From Lindgomyces ingoldianus (Eukaryota > Ascomycota > Dothideomycetes > Pleosporales > Lindgomycetaceae), in assembly GCF_010093535.1 (NCBI RefSeq), contig NW_022985203.1:1-64000 (forward strand): 64,000 nt of DNA, read 5' to 3'. Shown here in pieces: positions 23,188 to 34,421 of this stretch (position 1 is its first letter; every line of letters starts with the position of its first letter). The translations under genes were made by a program, and so were the position numbers. Below the pieces are notes generated by a model. It was given only the letters and a program-made list of their open reading frames with translations, searched no databases and had not been told where the DNA came from.

Positions 23188-23764
23188 CTAGCGCCAGGCG
23201 TCTTCCTCGTATTCATCCATAAATGCTGTGTACTCTGCACCTGCATTCGCCCATCCTCTGATTCCCTCTAGCAGCACTAAACTCCTCAAGCTTGAATCAC
23301 CCTGGGCTTTGATGTAATCGTCCATCCACGCGGCGCCCCGGAGTCCACGATGTTGTGAGGAGCCTGGCCCCGATCAGCCACCTCACTTCGAAGCAAAAGT
23401 CTGCTTGCAACTCACCGCAGTACCATATAACAGATCCGATCTTTGCAGTAGCAAACATGGTGTACAGAGTAGGGACGGTGGGATACAAGCCCTGCGCTGG
23501 TAGATTGATCGAGCCGCGAATAGTGCCTCCCTGTAAGCATAATACATTACTAGAAACGTCTATTAATTAACTTCGATTGCTTCCGCAACTTACCGTACGA
23601 TCCTCCCGACGTAAATCAACGAGTACGAAGTCCTTCCCTGGCTGTTTTCCCTCGCGTAACATCTTCAGAACTTCAGAACGCGTGATGGTAGAAGGGTTCT
23701 GGTTCTTCGCGACAGGATACGCTGGATCCCAAGGCGAGTCAGGTGGTAGTGCCGTGGAGCTCAT
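23188..23764 (-). CDS. Rhodanese-domain protein with CX5R loop (Acr2/Cdc25-like)
   Basis: Three exons, 23764-23594, 23530-23416 and 23363-23188, encode 153 residues, the usual size for this fungal family. The fold is a single rhodanese domain: FVLVDLRRED (beta strand with the DLR motif), GGTIRGSINLPAQ, and the active loop WYCGSSQHRG, followed by a C-terminal helix and EGIRGW. The loop is Cys95-X5-Arg101, the pattern of Cdc25 phosphatases and yeast arsenate reductase Acr2 rather than the shorter loop of sulfurtransferases. A phosphatase or arsenate-reductase activity is therefore possible but unproven. The Arg of the loop is in exon 3, so the active site spans intron 2 (GTGAGT...CCAG, 52 bp). 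Intron 1 is 63 bp. No arsenic-resistance gene is next to it. Confidence 0.88.
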
Positions 23765-25962
23765 GGCAATGCCTCGTACGGACCAAATTGCGAAGCGCGG
23801 ATTAACGTGGCGTAGCTTGGAGGAATGAAACAAGAGCATCTATGAATGAGTGAGATGAAGCCACTTGCCCTAACGTTGATAAAGGTGCGGAAAATGAACC
23901 TCTGCTTCCAAGGCAGGGCTGTAGTTGGTATGTCACTTGCCACGCCTGATTGGATAGTTGGCAGTAGCTTCCTGGCGAAGAGATTAGCGAGAGAGATGGA
24001 GTGTAGCCAATTAGATGCCGGCTAGGTGTACACGCTGGGGAGGAACAATACCAAACTCGGAGTGAGGGCGCTTTAGGCATTAACCTTTGAGTCGTTGTCG
24101 AAGACGTTGCCTCGTATCTGTGACTAGTTCCAAGTGAGAACCCTTCCGATATTAGGCTTCAACTATCGCGACAACTTCATATCGCTGCTGCAAATAAACG
24201 CAACCAACATCGGGCTCGCAGTAAGATCCACATTTTCCATACCGTAATCTCCGTAGGCGACGTCCCATAGCTCGTCTTCGGACATGGCTGACGGTAGCCA
24301 TGTTATCGTGGACATCGGGGTTTTAGAATGCGAGGCATGCGGGCCAAGCCCTGACAGCTTTGGCTGTAGACGCCCGGAAAACTCACCGGAGAGTAAGGTT
24401 CACCTGTCGACGACATTGATACTGGAGTTCACAACTCTGGAGGTGTCGTTCAAAGATTCACAGCTCCTGTCGACCATTGCACAGACTGGCTACTGAGCAC
24501 GAAATCAGGATTACAGTTAACGCTGGTTCGAGGTTACCGCACGCCAAACAATGAGATGATATCTTACCTCCCTACCGCTACTCTCTCGTGATAACGAAGG
24601 CTACCGATCTGGTTCGTAGTGTGGCGTTTCAGAACCACTGATTGCTACAGCTCCTCGACATAAAATATCAGGTACACCGTGATTCCATTAACATTGGTGA
24701 CGAAGCAAACAGATCGAAAGTCTACAGCTTTCCCCTTTCTTTCGTCCTGCCTCGTGGAACCGAGTATCCCCATCAGGATAAACCGCTGCTGTGCCAAGTT
24801 CTCCCGCCAGCTTTTAAAACCAACCAGTAAATTTCGAGTCAACGGGGCCCGGGATCACCGCAGCCTTCGCTCTCTGTTACTTACATGCTTTATACCATTG
24901 TCTGTTACCGCGCGGAACATGCTGGAGATAGAGCAGAGCCGAGAAGCGCCGAGGCTACTCGGATCATCGACTTCCTCCTGTACTACAATGTCTAACCACT
25001 AACACCTGCTTCCCTGATGAGTCTATTGTGTGCCGCGACTCCCATATGGAAGTATGCACTAGGTGGCCACCTTGGATCCCTCGAAATATTCACCCGCGAA
25101 CCCCTTGCGCTGGCTTACTCATTATACTTGCCCAACACTTCTACAGAGTACACTCTTTCAGTAACTGCTCCTTCCGCAGCGCCAGCAATCCAACACTTGC
25201 GACCATTGTCATTGAATATACAAGCTGCAATCCGGGTTAAGACTTTCTTCTCCACAGGGCCAATAGTTTGTCTGCCGAAACCGACTTCTCTAACACAGAT
25301 TCCGTGTATCCGACTGCATGACGAATTCGTCAACTTCTGTCGAGAGAGATACACGCAGCTCGAATGGGAATATTCGCCGGGCCTCAGGAATGACAAACCC
25401 CTTATGTATGAAGGCGTTATGCGGAACTCCAGCTTCTCCACCGTCTCGACCTCGTCTGTTGGCAGTGTAGTGCGACTTTGGGCATCCGATTCCCTACTCT
25501 TCGAAATAGTGAGGTTTTTTCACGGTTTGGCTTGCACCTCTAGAGGATGCGGAAACACGGGCAGGAAGAAAGATGTTTATGTGTTGAAGCGCTCAATAAA
25601 GGGGGAAGAAGTATACGGAAAGGAATCAAGAACCTGCGCGGATAGGAGGCATCTCGGAGTGGAGACAAGAGCTTCTGGCGATCAAAGATCTTCGTTTTAC
25701 ATTTCATTCCTTCTTTGTCTAATTAGGGTTGAGATGGCTGAGGAAACCAGAATATGTTCGCTGCGAAAAGAGCAGCTTCGGATTTCAGCCTTCTCTGGAC
25801 CCTGCTATATATCTCGACCGGGATACAGGAGGAACTTACTTACCCGGTTTCACAAGCAAATGCACATCTTCTGCCATATACCCCAGAGCCCTTCCAAAAT
25901 TCCTCCCAAAAAGAAATCAATGAATGGCTGAGTCTGCCCGGAATTTTGGCTTCTGTAAGCCA
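23765..25962. other. No gene recognised
   Basis: A 304-codon plus-strand frame (25017-25931) exists, but its composition is irregular and shows no domain or signal. It may be chance, or part of a gene damaged when the hAT element inserted at 25971. Confidence 0.35.
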
Positions 25963-25970
25963 CTTCGTCT

Positions 25971-25996
25971 CAGGGTTCCCAACCGTACGTACTACG
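25971..25996 (+). repeat. hAT left terminal inverted repeat
   Basis: 26 bp that pair with 28879-28904 with mismatches at positions 4 and 22. Confidence 0.9.
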
Positions 25997-28878
25997 AGTC
26001 GTAGTATACGACCCGTAACAGTCACGTGAGCCGTTGAAACGTAGGAGAGATATGAGTCGTAACGTATGACTAGAGGAGCGCCCATTACAGACTGTAGTAC
26101 GTCTTAAAAAGGCAACTTTTCCTACTAAAATAGAACCTAATTAGACACATATAGAATTATGTTAGAAGCGTGTTTAAAGTTATATTTTTAGAGTAATAAT
26201 TAAGTAAAAACTCTAAGGTTTATAAGACATTAGCGCTTATAGTAAAGGCTAGAAGTAAGGTGTGCTATTTTATGTAAATAGTTAGCTTTTTAGCCTATAA
26301 ATTGTTATTAATTTATCTACATCTATTATTTTACCTACTATAAGCTAAATGTCCTAATTCCTCTAGCGCAGTAGGCGTACTGCTTTATTCTAAGGATTCT
26401 CTAAAGCTAGCTCTTTTTAGTAAACTAACATATCTTATTATGCTAGTTCTTATTACTTTACTAGGTTAAAGGCTTTATTATCTTCCTTTTTAGTTTTATT
26501 TTAAGGCAGTACACTGTTTAATGCCTGTTTAAAAAAGTACCTAGCTAACGCTAGTCTTAACAACAAAGTAGCTTTTACTATAGAGTAGGATAACCTCTAG
26601 CTAGCAAACAGAAAGCTAAGGCCTAAAAGAGTTAAGTATTATATAAAGCACAAGAGCTAGCTCTGTAGGAACTAGCAGCTCTCCTAGATTTAGCAGCATA
26701 GAGCAGATTTAGTGTACAATAATAAGAAAGACAGCTCTAAAGTAAAGCTATAGCTCTATAAGAGGTGCCACGCTAGGGGCGTTTATAAAAGGGTAAAGAA
26801 AGTTAACAGTTACGCTTATATTATAAGCTACTTTAAAAAAGAATATAGAATTAACATTTTTAAAAAAGGTCTTTTACCTAACATACTAAGGATTTTAGTA
26901 AGTCTATTTAAAGCTGCTTATAAAGTTGCTAGCTTGTTATATATTATCTCTTATAGTGTGTAGTAGGAGGAAGTGTTGCAGGCAGTAGTTATTAATTAGG
27001 TTATCCTTTATAACATTTCTTTTAACATAGTATTATTAGTAGAACTTTAGAGCATTTTTACTTAAAACTAAGCTAATCTTCTTATAGCTTTTCTAGTCTT
27101 AGATACTACATTTTCTTCCTACATAAATAAGGCCTGCCTATGCTAGAGAGTAGAGATTTAAATAATACTAAGGATAGCTTAAAGCAAAATTATGTTAAGC
27201 ATTAATATATAAACTTTTCTAAACTACCTCTTCTTTCTAGGTGTAGTGTTGCACTTTATTAGTATATGTACCTTAGCTTATTATTTTAGCGCCTTAGCAC
27301 TATAAAAATTATATTAAAATTTTATTATTTAGTAGCTAACAACATGTTAAATAATAATAATAAAACTATCTCTGCCTTTACGCAACATCTTAAAAGGCCC
27401 CTTACCTCTAAGCACTGTATACGCTGCGCTAGTTATACAATCTAGCTAGTAGTTAAGGCAGTTATATATAGAAAAAGGATAAACGCTTTTAAAGCAGCGC
27501 TAGCCTAAGCTGCTTCTTAGAATTAATTTAAACTATACTATTAGCATAGAGTTATAAGTAAGCTCTATAACTTTATAAATGTAGTGTTAGTGTTATATAA
27601 ATGCTAAAAGGCCTTTATAACTTTTTAAGCTACTTTTAATAATAAGGACCCTTTCTAGAGCTTTAGAACCCTTAATTTTATATAAGACAGCAGTGTACGC
27701 TAGCACAGCGTCTATCTTATGCTCCTCTGCTGTTATAAGCTTAAGGACACTATTACTAAGTTTATTTATAAGTAGAAAGGCACTAAAGATAACAGCGCTA
27801 ACTCTGCTATTTCTAGTAATGCTGCTCTTACTAAAATTATTACTAAAAATAAATAAAAGAAAGTTAATTACTTTTATAAGTTTCTTAAAGTTTTTTACTT
27901 TATAATAAAACACCTTAAGGGCAAGGGCTTGTACAGATCCTTATAAATAACTGTTGTTAACCTATAACACCTATATACTAAGCTTCTCTAAATAAGGGAT
28001 AAACTTAAAAGTAAAAGTAATAATTACTACTTTAAATCTAGTGTAGCATTTAGCATAGAAAAGTTGCTTATATACTAGAAAAAGTTTATTATAGAGCTGC
28101 CTATATTTTATTATTATATTATAACTATTTTTAACTTTTAGCTTTATCTTCTTTAGTTTAAGGACTACTAGCGTAAGTACTTTTTATAGTATAAAAAAGC
28201 TAAGGCTTTAATAAAGGCTATTTTTTAAAAGTATATTAATACTAAGGTAGAGGCAGAGGCAGAGGACAATAAGCAACTGCTATCCACACAACATAAGTTA
28301 CTAAGTAGTAAGTATTATAATAAGGGCTTTAAGTAGACTTTTTTTATAGACATAAGCTTTCTTACTAGTAATTATTTATATAAAAAGCAGTAAAAAACAA
28401 TAGAATTACAGTAATACTATAATAGTTACTGCAAAGATGTTACTATAGCTAAAGATAATAGCCCTCTGTTTACTAATTCTTTTATATAGTAAAAATAAGT
28501 TAGACAGCTTGCCTATCCTACACTATATAAAATTACTCTTAACTTCTTATCTATCTTATCTACAAGCTGCAACTGTAAGAGGAGCTTTAGTAGCAGTAAA
28601 AGGACTATTACTTATAACAGAAATAAGCTCTTTAGCTTAATAATTAAAGCTCTTTAACTATAAAAAAACTAGCTATGTTAGCGCTATATTTATAGTAAAT
28701 TATTGTCCTTAGTAGACTATATACAAGCTATTATAATGTAACTTTTTACAAAATATTAAAACGTAGGAGAAATGTAAATTGTAACAGTTACGCTCTGTAA
28801 GTAGACTTAAATGTTATGCTTACGTTAAAACGTACTCACAATCTGAGAAGTTACGACCATTGATTTGGCGAGTCGTAA

Positions 28879-28904
28879 CGTATTACGTACGGTTGGGAAC
28901 GCTG
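28879..28904 (-). repeat. hAT right terminal inverted repeat
   Basis: Inverted partner of 25971-25996. The copy of the target duplication follows directly at 28905-28912. Confidence 0.9.
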
Positions 28905-28912
28905 CTTCGTCT

Positions 28913-30183
28913 TGCCGAACGCACAACCAATGGATTCCCTCATGCTTAGCTAAATTTCTGGGAATTTGCACAGCCACCACCTCCAGTCGTGATGATGGTG
29001 GATTTGAATTCTTAAGTGGGCCGCACTTGCTAGGCCAGTACCTTTTGGATAGAGGTGATGAGGATACGTCCTGGTGCATTCACTCGCCAAACCCAGGCTA
29101 TCTAACAGTTGAGGAATCCCAACACTCGCTCTAACTCCTCACTTTTACAAGCATGCCTTTATGAACGTCTGCGGTCGTGGGCGGTAAGTTCCCACTACCC
29201 TTGGTGCTTCCTAACTAAATAATGATTCTAGCAAATCTAAACTTGAATCCGTGGATGCACTTACAACAAAAACTATAGCGCGTTTGAGTAAGCAGGTTCT
29301 ACTACTCTTTTTCCTTTTCGAGTTCGAAACTGTTCCTCTCAGGCGGTACAAAATCTGCTCCGGCAATTCAGCGAAACGTAAGGAGTGTGAATATTTCCGG
29401 AAACGAGTTCCGTAGGGATGACAAATTTGATGTCAGCTTCACGGATGTATGCCAGGAAGCTTCCGGCTCTGGTGACACCCGTTCCGTCGCCGTCGCAAGT
29501 CATCGTCACCTACACCACCTCTGCAAGTAGGCCATACCTAGGCTATCAGATCAACCATTGCAGTAACAATAGTGTGCCTATTCGTTGTTTTTGTAGTCAT
29601 GGTCGTAGCTCTCGATAGCTGGTTGGGATCAGGTTGTCTAATTAGAATTCTAATGAGAGGAATGAAGGTTCTTCGGGAGAAGTTGAGAGGCTTCGAGAAA
29701 TGGATTCAAGCCACGAATAAGAAGGTAGGAGAGAGAAAGAAGAAAGAACAAGGGGGCCGAAAAAGAAAGGAGCCTGCCACAGTGCTTATTGTAGTTGCAG
29801 AGGCAGTTCCAGAGTATCTGTACATGCAGGAGATAAATCAAGCAGATGAGACGGAAGAGAAGAAATACAGGAAGTGGTGGATGAGGTTGAAAAGCGAAGT
29901 ATGTCGGGCTACGATATTGGAGAAGATGCCTGCAGGTCATGGGAGAGCTGCGGGTGTATAATGCGCACTTGGCCATTGGCGATATTAGCTTGCATCATTG
30001 CATAACAGTTGAAGATATACCTACCAGCCTGTTCCAATTGGCGATCTTGCCAGCACCTCTTAAGAATCTCTGGAATGCCTTATCACAACTCCAAATCCCG
30101 CCTAGGCCGTCCCCATCACCGCGACCAAAGTCCACGACCTTACCAAACTCACCAAACCCCTACCTACACTAGATTCGCACTAA
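28913..30183. other. No gene recognised; weak membrane-protein frame
   Basis: The plus frame at 29572-29961 (no ATG at its start) reads a hydrophobic segment (CLFVVFVVMVVALDSW) followed by a charged, coiled-coil-like tail (KKVGERKKKEQGGRKRKE). It could be the last exon of a gene interrupted upstream, but I could not assemble one. The stretch also covers the missing 5' end of the reductase pseudogene that follows. Confidence 0.3.
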
Positions 30184-31380
30184 GTCCTCATCAAACTTAC
30201 TGCTGCAGCTCTCAACTTCCGTGACTTCTTGATCACAACCCGCTCGCCAGCTTACCCAGGTGATCACAAAGCTAATTTCACCCGGGGAGCCGACGGCGCA
30301 GGGATCATATCGACCACCGGACCGCTATCTTCCTGGGCTGGCAAGGAAGGCACACACGTAGTCCTCCAACCCGCGGCATGGCTGTCTGGGGATGTGAGGA
30401 ATATGGGTAGCGATCAGATGTTTGGTGGAACGGATGTTGATGGGACGCTGCAGAGCTGGATGGTAGTGGATGATGCAAGGGCTATTGCAGCGCCGAAGGG
30501 GTGGAAAGGGATTGAAATTGCTGGATTGGTGACTGCGGGCTCCACGGCTTGGGGCGCGATCAGGGGCGGGTTGGATGAGAGACTTTATGGGGTGGTGGAG
30601 GATTGGAAGTTTGGGGAAGAGAAGGAAAGGTTGAAAGGGAAATAGGTTCTTACGCAGGGGACGGGGTGTGTGAGTTGTGCTGCTATACAGGTGGGTTGTT
30701 CTCTAGTTACAGAGGCAGATCACGGAAGTCTAAGGGAAATACAACTAAGGAAAATAGGACTGATGAAAAACTGAAGATCGCAACGGCCCTCAGAGCAAAC
30801 ATCATCCCCACCTCCTCTTCAGATTCAAAACTCAAAATCGCTAAATCCATCAGTGCCGCGCATCTCATCAACTACCGTACCACTCCTGACTGGGATCAAG
30901 AAGTCCACCGCATCACCAAAGGAAAGGGGGTGGACCATGTAATCGAGGTTGGAGGCGCGCAGACTATGATGAAGTCTTTAAACAGCACCCAGCCAGGAGG
31001 ACTTGCCAGCGTCATTAGCATCTTGACAGAATCTGAACCCCTTCTAGCGGAATTTTTACCTAGTGTGCTATTTGGAGCTAAAGTTGGTAAGTACATCCAA
31101 ATTCATTCAAGAGGGGTTTAAGTGCGAGTGCTAAAGGATGACGAATAGTGAAAGGTTGCTGCTGGTTAAGTAGAGACACGTCAGCCGAGTTTATCAGATT
31201 TGAAGAGACAAATAATATTAAGCCAGTCATTGCGAAGGTGCTTAGGTTCAACTAGGTTGTGGAGGCGTTTGAGGCACTGCAGAATCAAAACAATGTTAGA
31301 AAGCTAATCGTGAAGATTAGCGAAGACTGGACCTGCAATGTAGCGAGACCCATTAGGCTGATGGGATCTCTTGAAGATTG
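30184..31380 (+). pseudogene. Broken medium-chain (zinc-type) alcohol dehydrogenase/quinone reductase
   Basis: Coding blocks follow the MDR order: VLIKLTAAALNFRDFLITT, GADGAGII, the cofactor-domain start VLTQGTGCVSCAAIQ, SAAHLINYRTTPDWDQEV, GKGVDHVIEVGG and the C-terminal VVEAFEALQNQNNV. Two introns are clear: 30691-30776 (GTGGGT...CTGAAG) joining AAIQ to IATALRAN, and 31088-31148 (GTAAGT...AATAG) joining AKV to VKGCC. Two in-frame TAG codons break it, at 30643, just before VLTQGTG, and at 31253, where relatives commonly have Gln. Both fit C-to-T or G-to-A changes. The first exon, with the start, is not found; TAA precedes 30184 unless an acceptor (CACTAAG) is used. Probably a NADP(H)-dependent reductase in its day, now inactive. 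Confidence 0.8.
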
Positions 31381-31599
31381 AAGATTACCTTGAATGATGA
31401 CTATTGTACAAGTAAAACCAAAACAGTTTCTTGTATTAGTGATCCATTTCGACCATTTGGTGTTAATAAATCCCGCGATTAGAGCGTCTTGAATGGTGGC
31501 AACTTGGAATCAGTAGGAAGGCAGAGAAAATAAGTATTAAAATACATACTTATTTAGTTCAACTTATTACTCATAAAACTCGCTCCATAATTTCCACAC
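31381..31599. other. Intergenic, with hairpin downstream of cupin gene
   Basis: An inverted pair AATAAGTAT / ATACTTATT around 31539-31565 lies just past the cupin stop and could act in 3' end formation. Confidence 0.25.
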
Positions 31600-32092
31600 T
31601 CACGCAGCACCCTCCTTCCTCTGTCCCGTGTAAAAAGCGAGACCATAATCATCCGTCTTGAAAGTGATCTTCGCTCCCTTGGGGAAATAGAATACATCGC
31701 CTGGTACTGCATGCACTTCCTTTCCAGTCTCGTCTGAGATGTCGAAAGAACCCTCGACAATGATCTTCATCTCGTGGTAGGTATAAGTGTAGACAAGGGG
31801 TGTGCCTTTCTCGAGGCGGTAGAAGCCGCATGATATTGGCTTGTCGGGGTCTTCTTCCTGGCTAGTTGATAGTTAGAAGGCATTCCTAACACGTGATGTG
31901 TGGGTTAAAAGGGGGATGGAGATCATAGATGTACCTTGTAGCAACATCTCCTAAGTAGGCATTCTCATTCGCGATGAGCGGTGGCTTGAATGTTGATTGG
32001 CATTTTGCAAAGTGGGTCATGCCAACTGGAGACATCTTTTCGGATTTGGGGAATGAGGTTGTAGATTTGACTTTGCTGAGCAGGTGACCCAT
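31600..32092 (-). CDS. EutQ-like cupin-domain protein
   Basis: Two exons, 32092-31935 and 31861-31600, encode 139 residues. The C-terminal two thirds form a small cupin barrel: ISCGFYRLEKGTP, YHEMKIIVEGSFDISD (cupin motif 1 region) and VPGDVFYFPKGAKITF (motif 2). This matches fungal proteins annotated as ethanolamine-utilisation EutQ-like. Only one clear histidine (YHEMK) sits in motif 1, so metal binding may differ from classical cupins. No other ethanolamine genes are nearby, so a role in that pathway is not supported here. The intron (GTACAT...AACTAG, 73 bp) was chosen because it keeps the frame; the nearby CCAG acceptor would not. Function unknown. Confidence 0.82.
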
Positions 32093-33039
32093 CGTGTCAG
32101 TATAATGTGTGTGTGCAGAGTTCTTGAATCTCGTGTTGACAGCAATTGTGTAAGAGGAAAGGGTGGAAAGGAGCTCGAGTTGACCCACATTTATATCTTG
32201 GTCGAATACAGCACAGAACGCTGGACGGAGTTATTGATGCAAGATAACAAGTCTGAAGTTGGTGTGGTAGATAGGCGCTGGAAACGGGAAACCAATGCTG
32301 AAGGACGTATGCTTCTGCATTTAAATCATCTATCTTCCGGTATCCCAATTCTACGGATCGGCAATACCACTCCAACAAAAATCCCCAGCCACCCCGCTAT
32401 ACCCCGCCGTTCCAATAGACTGCATACCCCGAGGAACAATTTGCTGAAAGGAGTAGCGAAAAAGCCAGCCAAGAAGGGGTTATAGGTGGAATGGAGAACA
32501 TGGCGGATGCTTGCTAAGCCCTAGTTGATTTTCGGCAGAAGTACGACCTGAAAATAGAGGCTGCGAGTGATGATGGAGATTGGTGTTGGTGGTGTTGCGG
32601 GGCAGATGGGAGATGCGGTCGATGGGAGGACGCTTGTCTTATCGCGTGGTTTACATACCCGGTTTAGGAATAGCGCAAGACGGGCATCATTCAACAAGAC
32701 TCGTCCAGTTGTGTGGATGAGTATGGCAGTAAAATTGGGAGTCTCGGAAATCTTAACGGGTTCGATAACTGAAATTTGCACACTAGGAAGTCCTCCCAAG
32801 CCAACTCAAGTCCGCTCAAGTCCGCTCAAGTCTTTCTACTATTCTACAAGCTTCTCCAAGTACATGTGTGAGACAGGCTCCACAAATGCACCATATTTGC
32901 ACGGCCGTGGATCCAAGGAAAATAATACTTCTGCCAATGGCTTTCACATGGCCTGGCGAAACTCGCCCATGCCTTCGCGCGTAGATTCCCAACAGCTCTA
33001 CAGTCGGTCTCAAGCCTTGTACAAGCTGCTTCCGACCTC
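32093..33039. other. No gene recognised
   Basis: Frames up to 209 codons occur on the plus strand, but they run partly antisense to the last V-ATPase exon and show no domain. Confidence 0.4.
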
Positions 33040-33888
33040 TCAGTCGTGGAATTTTCTGTTATTGTTCTCGCCGAACAGGATTACTCTAATGGATGGTAGT
33101 GCGTCGGTTTCGAGGAGCTTCAGACGTTCTTCAAGGGTGTTGTTGATGTCAATTCTACCACCGGTCCCGACCACTATCACACCGCCGGCCCTGTAGTAGA
33201 GTAAGTCATGCGCCTTCGCCAAAGCCCCAATGCCGGGTGTACTCACGATCCCTCTGGCAACGGGTCGCGCTCGTCAATAGAGAGGGACACGTCCTTCTCC
33301 ACCTTGCTCTTGTACTCTGACTGGGCTTCGTCGATGGCCTTCTTTACTATGTCGTAGTCGGCCTTCCTTGCCTTGACCTGCAGCTTGGTCTCGTTGAGCG
33401 CATAGGCGCCCTCCAGTATCAGGTTCTTCAGCATGGCCTGGTATTTGGTCTTATCCTTGGAGACGTCCCTCAGCTTCTTGCCTGCTTCCTCAAACAGACC
33501 ATCCAGCAGTTCTTGCCTTGATGAGAGCACCCTTAGTCGCGTCTTGTTGGCGACGGTGGAGCGTGTGATTTGCTGCGACATGCTGGCCTGCTTGAACTTC
33601 TTCTCGTAGGACGAGTCGATGGCGGACGTTTCTTGGCGCACGAGCTTGGACTTCTCAATTGCGAATTCCTCGTCGGCCTTGAGGCGTATCTCGTTAGCCT
33701 TCTCATGGGCCTCCTGCCGGATGAAGGCAGTCATTTTCTTGAGCTCGCCGGCGACCTATCATGGCGGCGGTAGTTAGCTGCTGCAGTTGTTGACGCACGG
33801 CGGGGAGCTCTGGCGGGCGAGAGCTGCCTGGGACCAGCTGGAGGGAGACTCTCACCTGGTCGTCGGACATGGCGTGGACTTGCGACAT
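33040..33888 (-). CDS. VMA4: V-type proton ATPase subunit E
   Basis: Peripheral-stalk subunit linking the V1 catalytic head to V0 of the vacuolar proton pump. Three exons, 33888-33856, 33755-33247 and 33190-33040, give 230 residues, as in other fungi. The N-terminal helix ([19 protein letters not shown], then [14 protein letters not shown]) pairs with subunit G. The C-terminal globular domain ends [20 protein letters not shown] and [18 protein letters not shown], a family hallmark. The first exon codes only 11 residues. Introns are 100 bp (GTGAGA...GATAG) and 56 bp (GTGAGT...TACAG). Divergently arranged with the NIPA-like gene, start codons 533 bp apart. Very secure. Confidence 0.96.
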
Positions 33889-34421
33889 GCTTGCGGGAGC
33901 GTGCGGGACGAGTCTGGCCTGGTGAAGCAGTGTGCGGTGGTGTAGAGGTCGGGGTGTGGGTGCGAGGTGGGAGCTTGTGAGAGAGTGAAGGTCAAGCCAC
34001 AGCTTGGAGCACCGATTTGGCGATAGCGCCAAAAGCAACCACGGATTACGTTACGTGTGAGCAGAGCACTACCGGGGGGAATTTTGTATCTCGGGCAAAT
34101 ATTAGAGCTGGCACTTGCAGAAGGCACGAATTGATCTGCATTAATATTTATCGTCCAGCAGGTGGCTTGGCTAAAGGGCTAGAGGCTTGCAGACAATCCA
34201 CACGACATCATCAGGCGGGCGGATCCCTGCCTCTCGCCTCGGTTCGCCAGCTCGCTCGTCTCGTGGACCTTCGTCGAGCGTTGCTCATCACAGTGACAGC
34301 ATCGCCCAGCGCTGGACGCCCCCGACAAGAGCCCCCCGAAACCCGCGCCAAATCCGCACAGCATGCTTCCACGCTTCAGGTAGCAATAACTTTGCGTGGC
34401 GACGGCATACAGAAGCCCAGC
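33889..34421. promoter_or_regulatory. Shared divergent promoter, V-ATPase E / NIPA transporter
   Basis: The 533 bp between two divergent start codons must hold both promoters. No clear TATA box is seen for either gene, which fits housekeeping promoters. Confidence 0.45.

Larger units (their letters stand above)
25971..28904. mobile_element. hAT-family DNA transposon, RIP-decayed, 2934 bp
   Basis: The left end reads CAGGGTTCCCAACCGTACG and the right end, reverse-complemented, CAGCGTTCCCAACCGTACG, a terminal inverted repeat with a single mismatch in 19 bases and more similarity beyond. CTTCGTCT stands immediately left (25963-25970) and right (28905-28912), a perfect 8-bp target-site duplication. 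CAG-starting TIRs plus 8-bp duplications are the hallmark of hAT elements. Subterminal copies of AACGTAGGAGA and GTCGTAACGTA occur near both ends, as in other hAT elements where the transposase binds. The interior (26100-28800) is very AT-rich and stop-dense, with no transposase frame left, as expected after RIP. Orientation is undetermined. Confidence 0.92.

Noticed and set aside
25017..25931. 304-codon plus-strand open frame
   Set aside because: No recognisable domain, irregular composition and no signal or splice support; it lies next to the hAT insertion. Could still be a damaged gene, but not supportable.
30691..30776. Apparent frameshift in the reductase pseudogene
   Set aside because: It is explained by an intron (GTGGGT...CTGAAG) that joins AAIQ to IATALRAN in frame, so it is not counted as damage.
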